A program made the translations under genes and the position numbers. This document shows, in pieces, positions 1 through 5,544 of a stretch of DNA of 7,862 nt. The notes under the pieces are model-generated. The model had not been told where the DNA came from and did not search any database. It saw nothing but the letters and a program-made list of their open reading frames with translations. The stretch's first letter is position 1, and each line of letters opens with the position of its first letter. The stretch comes from an uncultured Desulfobacterales bacterium. Lineage in GTDB: Bacteria > Desulfobacterota > Desulfobacteria > Desulfobacterales > JAFDCJ01. Location of the stretch: NCBI GenBank assembly GCA_945787595.1, contig CALZJV010000406.1, forward strand, positions 1-7,862, written 5' to 3'.

Positions 1-81
1 TTGAGACGCCTCTGTTGGAGATGGCGCTACGATGAACCAGTCTTCGTCATGGTCCTCCGTTGTAACCCAGTATAGTTTCAT
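1..81 (-). CDS. Small unidentified protein, N-terminal 27 residues only (runs off left edge)
   Basis: On the minus strand an ATG at 81-79 opens a frame that stays open to the window edge. The start is well supported: GGAGGA lies at 93-88, six bases upstream. The visible protein begins MKLYWVTTEDHDEDWFIVAP and is rich in Trp and acidic residues. It has no signal peptide or membrane segment in this part. It resembles, from memory, short uncharacterised proteins with an 'EDWF(I/V)VA' opening, but I cannot assign a function. It is transcribed divergently from the recombinase remnant at 247 and shares with it the palindrome-rich spacer, which could control it. In an integron the first cassette gene would lie in this position and orientation, but no attI or attC site is visible, so that reading is not supported. 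Confidence 0.6.
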   Translation of the reverse strand, partial: MKLYWVTTEDHDEDWFIVAPSPTEASQ

Positions 82-117
82 TAATCTTCCTCCAAGCTAT
101 GTAGCCCTACAGTGTTG

Positions 118-222
118 ATAGATGGAAAGTTTTCCATATATTACCCTTATAGCATGGAAAGTTTTCCATCTATAGTTGTATTGCAACATAAAAAATGGAA
201 AAATAGCCCTCTGCTTTTCCAT
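118..222. promoter_or_regulatory. Cluster of TGGAAA palindromes in divergent spacer (putative operators)
   Basis: Two identical 16-base elements, ATGGAAAGTTTTCCAT, lie at 122-137 and 154-169. Each is a 7-bp inverted repeat around a central GT. Their centres are 32 bp apart, about three helical turns, so a bound protein would sit on the same face of the DNA. Outer arms at 118-128 and 163-173 also pair over 11 bases, so the two elements together form one larger inverted repeat. A third, wider pair has ATGGAAAA at 195-202 and TTTTCCAT at 215-222. A seventh box overlaps the ATG at 247. The spacer sits between two divergent starts (81 and 247), as expected for an autoregulator's operators. The cognate regulator is not visible in the window. 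Confidence 0.5.
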
Positions 223-246
223 ATTTTGCTCTTATATGTTAATATC

Positions 247-360
247 ATGGAAAATAGGCCCAAATTCAAACCAAATCCGAAATTGCGGCTCATGGATCAG
301 GTTCGCCAGGCTCTGAGATACCGTCACTATTCGTATAGGACAGAACAAGTTTACTCCTAA
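247..360 (+). pseudogene. intI: Integron-type tyrosine recombinase, N-terminal remnant
   Basis: The frame encodes 37 residues starting MENRPKFKPNPKLRLMDQVR and ending ALRYRHYSYRTEQVYS before TAA. This matches the start of the N-terminal SAM-like core-binding domain of integron integrases and related recombinases ('LxDQVRxALRxxHYSxRTExxY'). After the stop, the same frame still reads IERFKF, another stop, then KEM. This resembles the expected 'WIxRFIxFH...xEM' and suggests decay by point changes and small losses rather than a clean truncation. There is no Shine-Dalgarno sequence before the ATG. The rest of the core-binding domain and the first catalytic Arg region are not found downstream. The catalytic C-terminus reappears at 505-933 in a different frame, so the two pieces are probably one former gene. 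Confidence 0.7.
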
Positions 361-504
361 ATTGAGCGTTTCAAATTTTAAAAAGAGATGATTTATTATT
401 ATTTTCGATGAATTCTATCGATTTAAGTTTTAAAATTTAAAACCCTTCGGGCTTGCCGATATCGCAGATTCGCCGAAGGAGGATTACCGCATCTACGGCG
501 TCAG

Positions 505-933
505 ATGTCCTGCCGCATAGGTACCTATAGCGAAAAAACATCTTCCTTTTACCTGCGGCAATCTCGACAAGCGCTAAAGGTTCTCGTCTTTTTGAATAAG
601 CATGTTTTTCCAGCCAAAAAATTGAGCAAGGACCCCAGATCTGATATGTTTCGCAGGCACCACGTGATTGAATCCGGTTTGCAGAAAGCCGTGAAGATCG
701 CCGTGGATCGGGCCGGAATCACAAAACGTGTCGGCACCCACACCTTGCGCCATTGCTTCGCCACCCATTTGCTCGAAGATGGGGTAAACATTCGTGTCGT
801 TCAGGAGCTCATGGGTCATGCCGATGTGAAGACCACCGAAATATATACTCACGTCATGGAGAAGGATATCCAGGCTGTGTCAAGCACCATGGCCGAAAAG
901 CACCTCCAGCGACGACGGTTTCTTGTGGACTAA
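505..933 (+). pseudogene. intI: Integron-type tyrosine recombinase, C-terminal catalytic remnant
   Basis: This 142-residue frame holds the C-terminal half of a tyrosine recombinase. From about residue 31 it reads like an integron integrase: [14 protein letters not shown], then [15 protein letters not shown]. It goes on to box II H79-T-L-R82, the G-H105 motif in [10 protein letters not shown], and IYTH with the nucleophilic Tyr at 114. The first catalytic Arg and the beta-hairpin Lys are absent, because the roughly 150 residues that should carry them are missing between here and 247-360. Residues 1-30 resemble nothing in the family and come from the rearranged 400-590 stretch. The ATG at 505 has no ribosome site at proper distance; AAGGAGGA at 476-483 is about 21 bases away. 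An active recombinase is not expected. XerC/D-like ancestry is an alternative, but the RRHH segment favours an IntI-type origin. Confidence 0.75.
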
Positions 934-978
934 CCCGGATATCCCGGAAAAAACAAATCGCAAATAACAAATGAAATC

Positions 979-1053
979 CAATGACCAATCCGCCTGGGGC
1001 GGATAAAACAAAGATGGGATATTAAATATACTCTTTGCTTGTGTCGGTCATTG
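979..1053. repeat. Inverted repeat enclosing a GC-rich hairpin
   Basis: CAATGACC (979-986) and GGTCATTG (1046-1053) are perfect 8-base inverted arms. Just inside the left arm, TCCGCC-TGG-GGCGGA (989-1003) forms a 6-bp stem with a 3-base loop. The left flank is a CAAATnnCAAAT-type AT-rich run (about 954-978). The hairpin lies between the converging 3' ends of the recombinase remnant and the molybdenum hydroxylase remnant, so it could terminate either transcript. Neither side has a proper T-tract, so an intergenic repeat element is as likely as a terminator. Confidence 0.4.
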
Positions 1054-1098
1054 AAATTTTGAATTTATACCGCATCATGTATCTGAATCATTTCTACT

Positions 1099-1503
1099 TC
1101 AGACACTTTTTATCGCTTCCAGGACGTTTGTCGGCGTCATGGGCAAGCGACGGATACGAGCACCAATGGCAGCGAATATCGCATTGCCCACCGCCGGCGC
1201 GACCGTCGGAACACCCGGTTCACCCAGGCCGCCGATTTTATCATCACTTTTTACAATATGAATCTCAATATCCGGCGTTTCACTCATGGTCAGGATGGGA
1301 TAATCATCATAATTGGCGGTTGAAACACCGCCTTTTGAAAACCTGACCTGTTCCTTCAAGGCAGCGCTCAAGGCGAAAATAGCGCCGCCCTCCATTTGGG
1401 CTCTGATCGCATCCGGAAATACCGCCGGTCCGCAGTCCAGAACGCAAACGATTCGATGCACCCTAATCCGTCCGCTGGATTTGTCCACCGAAACTTCGGC
1501 CAC
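1099..1503 (-). pseudogene. IorB-type molybdenum hydroxylase, C-terminal piece after the frameshift
   Basis: This frame gives 134 residues starting AEVSVDKSSGRIRVHRIVCV and ending [15 protein letters not shown]. It is the C-terminal end of the large molybdopterin-binding subunit of isoquinoline 1-oxidoreductase/aldehyde dehydrogenase-type enzymes (xanthine oxidase superfamily). Recognisable elements are [39 protein letters not shown] and [19 protein letters not shown] carries the Glu that in this superfamily acts as catalytic base beside the molybdenum (family knowledge). The frame is open upstream of 1503 and reads GQGRGIALRTCFGSTAGHV, which belongs to the same protein. The GTG at 1503 is therefore not a real start, and the piece continues the 2158-1463 frame across a one-base shift at 1558-1564. 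Confidence 0.85.
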
Positions 1504-2158
1504 GTGTCCGGCGGTTGAACCGAAGCAGGTTCGCAGGGCGATGCCCCGACCCTGTCCTTTTTTTAATTGGTTTTCCCCAGCCGGACTTTTCAGCCAACAA
1601 TTCTAACACCCGCCGACCGCGAGGATTGTTTTTTAACATGCTCAGCCGGAATTTTACAGGATCTTTGCGGCCAAGATGGGCCAATTCATCGATGAAAGAC
1701 TCAACCGTAAACGGATTGCTGGAATCCCCGACCGAACGCCAGAAGCCAACGGGAATCGGTGTTTCGAGTATGACATATTCGGCATAGACATTGGGAATGG
1801 CATAATCCATGTCCTTAATCCCAGAAACGGCGGTTGAATCAATACCGTCTTTTACAAACTGAGGAAATACTCGACTCATTATGGAAGATGATACGACTTT
1901 ATGAGACCATGCCGTCAGACGCCCCTTGGGGTCCAAGCCGCCTTTAATCCGACAGATAATACCCGGCCGGTAAAAATCATTTTGAAAGTCATCCTCCCGC
2001 ATCCAGATCACCTTCACCGGTTTGCCCAGGGTCTTGGACAACTGAAGGGCTTCAACAACAACCACGGTTTCAGCACGCCGGCCGAATCCGCCGCCGCAAT
2101 ATGTCGTAAAGACATCCACTTTTTCCGGCGGCAGACCGGATATTTTGGATCCTGCCAC
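1463..2158 (-). pseudogene. IorB-type molybdenum hydroxylase, truncated central piece
   Basis: The frame matches the middle of the large subunit: KISGLPPEKVDVFTTYCGGG, FGRRAE, VKVIWMREDD, YRPG, VGFWRSVGDSSNPFTVESFI, DELAHLGRKDP. GGGFGRR and the RSVG segment are hallmark cofactor-pocket motifs of the family. Full-length homologues have about 700-750 residues. Here everything before the GLPPEKV region is gone: an in-frame TAG sits 12 bases upstream of the GTG at 2158, and no homologous sequence follows to 2666. Near the other end the sense falls apart after GWGKPIKK, because seven A (plus strand T at 1558-1564) stand where six would keep the frame KKGQGRG. Truncation and frameshift make a pseudogene likely. 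No adjacent 2Fe-2S partner subunit (IorA) is present. A sequencing slip could explain the frameshift but not the missing half. Confidence 0.85.
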
Positions 2159-2666
2159 CTGACACCGGCTCTAATATGATCTTGTAAGTCGCACTCTCCG
2201 AGGCGTAGGCTCTCCGAAGCGTAAGCTACGAGCCAGAGGCCAGGACGGGCTGAACCTGTGAACACTTACAGCGAATTCTGGATCGCGAATTTAATAGAGG
2301 CAACTATCAGATCAGCTGGCGAAGGAGAATCAGAATTTTCTTGAAAATCTCATATGCAGAAATCAGTTCGATGTGCATTACATATTTAAGCATGAATCCG
2401 GCCGATACCCTTATCCCTGGCTTATATGGGAATAGAGATGTCTTTATCAGAAATCCTGGTAAATTTCAACAGAAACCCTGCTTTACAATGGTTTAAGATC
2501 TTGTTACACTTAGATATTTCCTGAGTTAGAGAGATCGAGTGTGTCGCCGCCACTGGCCGAGGGGGGGCGTAACCTTGTCTCGAAGATTCATTGGCTTTTT
2601 TGTTGATAACACTTGTAAATTAGGATTTGCTTCGTATTTCCGATTCATACGGTTTAGGAGTTCCAA
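2159..2666. other. Gene-poor spacer between hydroxylase remnant and fecR-like gene
   Basis: I find no recognisable gene in these 508 bases. One plus-strand frame is open from 2254 to 2496, but its only ATG (2371, 41 codons) lacks a ribosome site and the translation resembles nothing I know. A run of seven G lies at 2561-2567. Upstream of the next gene, TTGGCT (2591-2596) and TGTAAA (2614-2619) with a 17-base spacer are a weak sigma-70-like pair. TTGATA (2603-2608) has no good partner. The promoter for the gene at 2667 should lie in the last 100 bases, but I cannot place it with confidence. Confidence 0.4.
2194..2225. repeat. 16-bp tandem duplication at the truncated end of the hydroxylase remnant
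   Basis: CTCTCCGAGGCGTAGG (2194-2209) is followed directly by CTCTCCGAAGCGTAAG (2210-2225), identical at 14 of 16 positions. The pair begins about 35 bases upstream of the last recognisable codon of the molybdenum hydroxylase remnant, so it sits at or near the breakpoint that removed the gene's first half. It may be a scar of that rearrangement or part of a dispersed repeat. Confidence 0.5.
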
Positions 2667-3479
2667 ATGCCGGCATTAAAAAAGACCCTCACTTTTACTC
2701 TGTGCTCATTTCTATTGTTGCTCTTTTTTGGGCAAACCTCCCATTCTGAAACAGCCATTTCGGAGAAGTTACTGCCCGCTGATATCCTTGTCGAGGAATT
2801 ATTTCAAGCCGGCAGCGGCTTGCCGGTAGGAAAAATCCAAGCCGTGCGGGGAGAAGCGATTGTTTATCATCGAGACCCGGCTGTGGCGTACCGGGTCAAA
2901 ACCGGTCTGCCCCTTTATCATGGCGACACCATCATTACCCGAAACGCCGGCCGAATCTTAGGCCGGCTTATCGATGGCACCGTATTTTCTCTGGTACCAA
3001 AGACGACGCTTGCAATTCTCCAAAGCAACCATAATTCTGCCAGAAAAACCAGTGTGTCTTTTCTGTCATTAGCGCATGGAGGCGGTCATTTTCAAGTGTC
3101 TCCACCGGCGGAAATATTATCCCATGAAGTTAAGATCCAGACGGTGACGGCCTTTGCGCTGGCCCGCGACGCCGATTTTATCATCAAGAGTACCCAGGAT
3201 ACGACCGAAATTATTACATTTGAATATAGCCGGCTGGAGGTGACCGATCTGACAGCACCGGAAGTGACTTTTTTTCTGACTGATTTCCAGAGAACCGTCG
3301 TTGCGGATAAGTTGGGTCCACAAGTTGCTGAAACCGTTTCTCAAGAAGAAGCCGAGGCAGTGATGTCAGAAACCCGTGTGTCACCCCAAAGTTACTTATT
3401 TGCTTCCAGCGCGGAAAAATACAGTCAAGAAGATGCAACCGCCGAAGCTTTGGAATTCGACAGGAATGTCGAGTATTAA
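2667..3479 (+). CDS. Exported FecR-domain protein
   Basis: The gene encodes 270 residues. The ATG at 2667 has AGGAG (2656-2660) six bases upstream. Residues 1-27 are a signal peptide: basic start MPALKK, hydrophobic LTFTLCSFLLLLFFG, then a polar stretch with likely cleavage near SHS-ET. Residues 55-117 fit a FecR domain: GKIQAVRGEAIVY, LPLYHGD, GRILGRLIDGTVFSLVPKTT. The later block VKIQTVTAFALARDADFII (155-173) looks like a degenerate form of the second FecR motif, usually 'VxTPTAVAGVRGTDF'. The C-terminal 60 residues are acidic and Ser/Glu rich with no clear domain. Classical FecR spans the inner membrane and relays siderophore signals to a sigma factor. This one has no internal membrane helix and no sigma factor or TonB receptor nearby, so it more likely belongs to the free-standing periplasmic FecR group of unknown role. 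It probably shares a transcript with the gene at 3515. Confidence 0.8.
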   Translation: MPALKKTLTFTLCSFLLLLFFGQTSHSETAISEKLLPADILVEELFQAGSGLPVGKIQAVRGEAIVYHRDPAVAYRVKTGLPLYHGDTIITRNAGRILGRLIDGTVFSLVPKTTLAILQSNHNSARKTSVSFLSLAHGGGHFQVSPPAEILSHEVKIQTVTAFALARDADFIIKSTQDTTEIITFEYSRLEVTDLTAPEVTFFLTDFQRTVVADKLGPQVAETVSQEEAEAVMSETRVSPQSYLFASSAEKYSQEDATAEALEFDRNVEY

Positions 3480-3514
3480 TTATGATAGATTACCTTTCAA
3501 AAGGGGTGACCGCC

Positions 3515-3823
3515 ATGGAGGATATTCACCGAATCTTTACCCGTTTCAAAGAGGAGTTTCCCGAAGTTTATGACAAGCATAAAGCGCTGGGAAAGGAAAT
3601 TCACGAAAAGGTCGGACCCTTGGGAGAAAATTCTCGCTGGTTGATTAAAATCGCCATCTCAGCCGCCTGCAACCACAAGCGTGCCCTAGCCACGCACATC
3701 AAAAAAGCGCAGGCTGCCGGAGTGACCGATGCGGAGATTAAGCATGCATTGCTGCTGTTGATTCCGACCGCTGGATTTCCAGTTTTTATGAAGGCATACT
3801 CGGTGTTCGAGGGCGGCAGATAG
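3515..3823 (+). CDS. Carboxymuconolactone decarboxylase (CMD/AhpD-like) family protein without the cysteine pair
   Basis: The protein has 102 residues. I prefer the ATG at 3515 because AAGGGG (3501-3506) lies at a usable distance; the upstream in-frame ATG at 3482 has no ribosome site. The fold is the all-helical CMD/AhpD type: LIKIAISAACNHKRALATHI (43-62), KKAQAAGVTDAEIKHALLLL, then TAGFPVFMKAYSVFEGG. In AhpD a CxxCxxxH motif carries the peroxidase dithiol. Aligning on His61 here, the two Cys positions are His54 and Ala57, and the only nearby Cys (52) is out of register. AhpD-type thiol chemistry is therefore unlikely. A CMD subgroup with this 'KRALxTHIKKA' helix is common, with no firm function. 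The gene starts 35 bases after the fecR-like stop and is probably its operon partner. Confidence 0.8.
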   Translation: MEDIHRIFTRFKEEFPEVYDKHKALGKEIHEKVGPLGENSRWLIKIAISAACNHKRALATHIKKAQAAGVTDAEIKHALLLLIPTAGFPVFMKAYSVFEGGR

Positions 3824-3848
3824 CGGTATTGATCGTACGGCTGTATAA

Positions 3849-4050
3849 ACCCCAATGTTGCAACGTTAGGGTAAATTCCGTGCGGTTGACAGAGCCTGGA
3901 TAGTACTTGACATAGAGGCTTAAAGCTCAGAGCTAAATGATGATGCAATCGTCTGATTTGAGTATTACTGACTGTCGGCACTTGTTACAGGATTTGCTAA
4001 ACGATTTTACCCAATGAAAATGAAAACTCACCCCTGATGCAACTTTAGGG
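3849..4050. repeat. 24-bp near-palindrome and a partial second copy flanking the spacer
   Basis: At 3849-3872 a 24-base near-palindrome (10 of 12 pairs match, centre TTGCAA) lies 26 bases after the CMD stop. A related but asymmetric copy is at 4030-4050; the cores GCAACGTTAGGG (3860-3871) and GCAACTTTAGGG (4039-4050) differ at one base. No T-tract follows the first copy, so it is not a canonical terminator. The DNA between them has two perfect TTGACA hexamers (3886-3891 and 3907-3912), candidate -35 boxes for the gene at 4078, but neither has a convincing -10 box at 16-18 bases. The pair may be a dispersed repeat or operator sites. Confidence 0.45.
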
Positions 4051-4077
4051 ACGATAAACCCATGCCTGGTAAGTAAA

Positions 4078-5436
4078 GTGAGCAAGTATTCAACTCCGGA
4101 CATTAAAAAGTGGATCACCCGGACCTTCGAGTTTATTAGCGCCGATATCTGGCGTATCCGGCTTGAAGATCTTCCCTTCGGCAAATCTTTTCTGATCAAA
4201 CAACTCAGAATTATTATTCTCACCCTGCGTGGTTTTGACGAAGACAAATGTTTTTTTCGGGCTTCATCACTGACATTTTACACCCTGCTTTCCATCGTTC
4301 CGGTGGTGGCGATGTTGTTCGGGGTTGCTAAGGGGTTTGGATTTGAAAGGATGCTTAGAAAGGAGGTTTTCGAAAGATTCCCGGGGGGAGCACAGCAGGA
4401 GGTGCTGACAAAGGTAATCGAGTTTGCCGAATCGATGCTTGAAGCCACCAAAGGAGGACTCATCGCCGGGATCGGCCTGGTCGTACTCTTCTGGTCCGTG
4501 ATAAAAGTTCTCGGTCACATCGAAACCTCATTAAATGATATCTGGGAAATCAAGGAAAATAGGACCTGGGGCAGAAAATTCAGCGATTATCTGGCCGTCA
4601 TGCTGATCAGCCCGATGCTGATTATTGTGTCCAGCAGTGCTACGGTGTTCATCACCAGCCAGATTACCCAGTTGACCAATCAAATTGAACTGCTGGGAAT
4701 GATCAGCCCGCTTATATTCTTGAGTTTCAAATTGATCCCCTATGTGCTCATCTGGATTCTCTTTTCGGTTATTTACATCCTGATGCCGAATACCAAAGTA
4801 AAGCTAAAATCCGGTATCGTGGCCGGTATTATTGCCGGAACCATTTTTCAGATTGTCCAATGGCTATATATCAGCTTTCAAGTCGGGACCGCCAGATATA
4901 ACGCCATCTATGGAAGTTTTGCCGCCCTGCCGCTGTTTTTAATGTGGGTACAGATCAGCTGGTGGGTGGTTCTTTTTGGCGCCGAACTCTCCTTTGCCAA
5001 CCAGAATGTTGCAACCTACGAATATGAGCCCGATTCTTCAAGGGTAAGCCAAGCCTTTAAAAAATTGCTCACGCTGCAGGTAGCCCACTTGCTGATACGG
5101 AATTTTTCGAGATGTGAATCCCCGCTGACCGATTCGCAAATCTCAATGCGCCTTGAAATGCCGATTCGGCTGTTGCATCAGATACTCTACGATCTTATTG
5201 AGAGTGGTCTGTTTATCGAAACCCGCACAACGGATGATAACACTTTCGGTTATCAACCAGCCTGCGATATTAACAAACTCACCATTAAAAGCATTCTGGA
5301 AGCAATCGAACATCATGGAACCGACAGTATCCACGTTGCCGAAACCGAGGTGTTAACGGTGTTGTCCGATTCAATCAAAAAATTCAGCGAAGAGATGGAA
5401 AATTCCCCGGCCAACAAACTGTTGAAGGATATTTAA
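4078..5436 (+). CDS. YihY/BrkB-family inner-membrane protein with C-terminal helical extension
   Basis: The protein has 452 residues. About six hydrophobic segments lie near residues 62-86, 126-146, 170-193, 206-236, 246-268 and 279-303. Family signatures are RASSLTFYTLLSIVPVVAML, then WSVIKVLGHIETSLNDIW, and near the end YGSFAALPLFLMW followed by LFGAEL. The family (UPF0761, once miscalled RNase BN) is of uncertain function; some members are called BrkB for serum resistance in Bordetella. Residues from about 325 form a soluble tail (LTLQVAHLLIRNFSRCESPL, then TDSQISMRLEMPIRLLHQIL) that resembles a winged-helix domain as in Rrf2-type regulators, followed by a charged C-terminus. The start is GTG at 4078 with only a weak GGTAAG upstream; no better in-frame start exists after the TGA at 4021. 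Its TAA overlaps an ATG at 5436, so it is probably cotranscribed with the MetE-like gene. Confidence 0.85.
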   Translation: MSKYSTPDIKKWITRTFEFISADIWRIRLEDLPFGKSFLIKQLRIIILTLRGFDEDKCFFRASSLTFYTLLSIVPVVAMLFGVAKGFGFERMLRKEVFERFPGGAQQEVLTKVIEFAESMLEATKGGLIAGIGLVVLFWSVIKVLGHIETSLNDIWEIKENRTWGRKFSDYLAVMLISPMLIIVSSSATVFITSQITQLTNQIELLGMISPLIFLSFKLIPYVLIWILFSVIYILMPNTKVKLKSGIVAGIIAGTIFQIVQWLYISFQVGTARYNAIYGSFAALPLFLMWVQISWWVVLFGAELSFANQNVATYEYEPDSSRVSQAFKKLLTLQVAHLLIRNFSRCESPLTDSQISMRLEMPIRLLHQILYDLIESGLFIETRTTDDNTFGYQPACDINKLTIKSILEAIEHHGTDSIHVAETEVLTVLSDSIKKFSEEMENSPANKLLKDI

Positions 5437-5497
5437 TGTGGGTTAATCCCGTTGCGCCCGTTGGCCCGTTTAGCCGGTTATTTTTGTCTCCGAACCT

Positions 5498-5529
5498 ACC
5501 GGCCAACCGGCAAACCGGACAACCCGCCT
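5498..5529. repeat. 8-bp tandem repeat (ACCGGCMA-type), about 3.5 copies
   Basis: Consecutive units are ACCGGCCA (5498-5505), ACCGGCAA (5506-5513), ACCGGACA (5514-5521) and a diverged ACCCGCCT (5522-5529). The repeat lies in the linker between the YihY/BrkB stop and the MetE-like core. The unit length is not a multiple of three, so copy-number change would alter which upstream start codon is in frame with the MetE-like protein. Confidence 0.6.
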
Positions 5530-5544
5530 TTAAGGATATTTATC

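Noticed and set aside
118..226. CRISPR array
   Set aside because: Only short palindromic boxes at uneven spacing, with no repeats of 23 bases or more and no regular spacers.
1..250. attI or attC integron recombination site beside the recombinase remnant
   Set aside because: The inverted repeats here are TGGAAA palindromes. No RYYYAAC...GTTRRRY arrangement was found.
1035..1346. Plus-strand frame opposite the hydroxylase remnant
   Set aside because: It is an antisense shadow; the minus strand carries the recognisable protein.
2254..2496. Small plus-strand gene in the spacer before the FecR-domain gene
   Set aside because: Open for 80 codons, but the first ATG is at 2371, has no ribosome site, and the translation resembles no family.
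2591..2606. Sigma-54 promoter (TGGC-N7-TTGA) before the FecR-domain gene
   Set aside because: Spacing fits but the -12 element reads TTGA instead of TTGC, and the T-rich region makes a chance match likely.
3482..3514. Upstream ATG at 3482 as start of the CMD protein
   Set aside because: No ribosome site precedes it, while the ATG at 3515 has AAGGGG, and the family normally begins near there.
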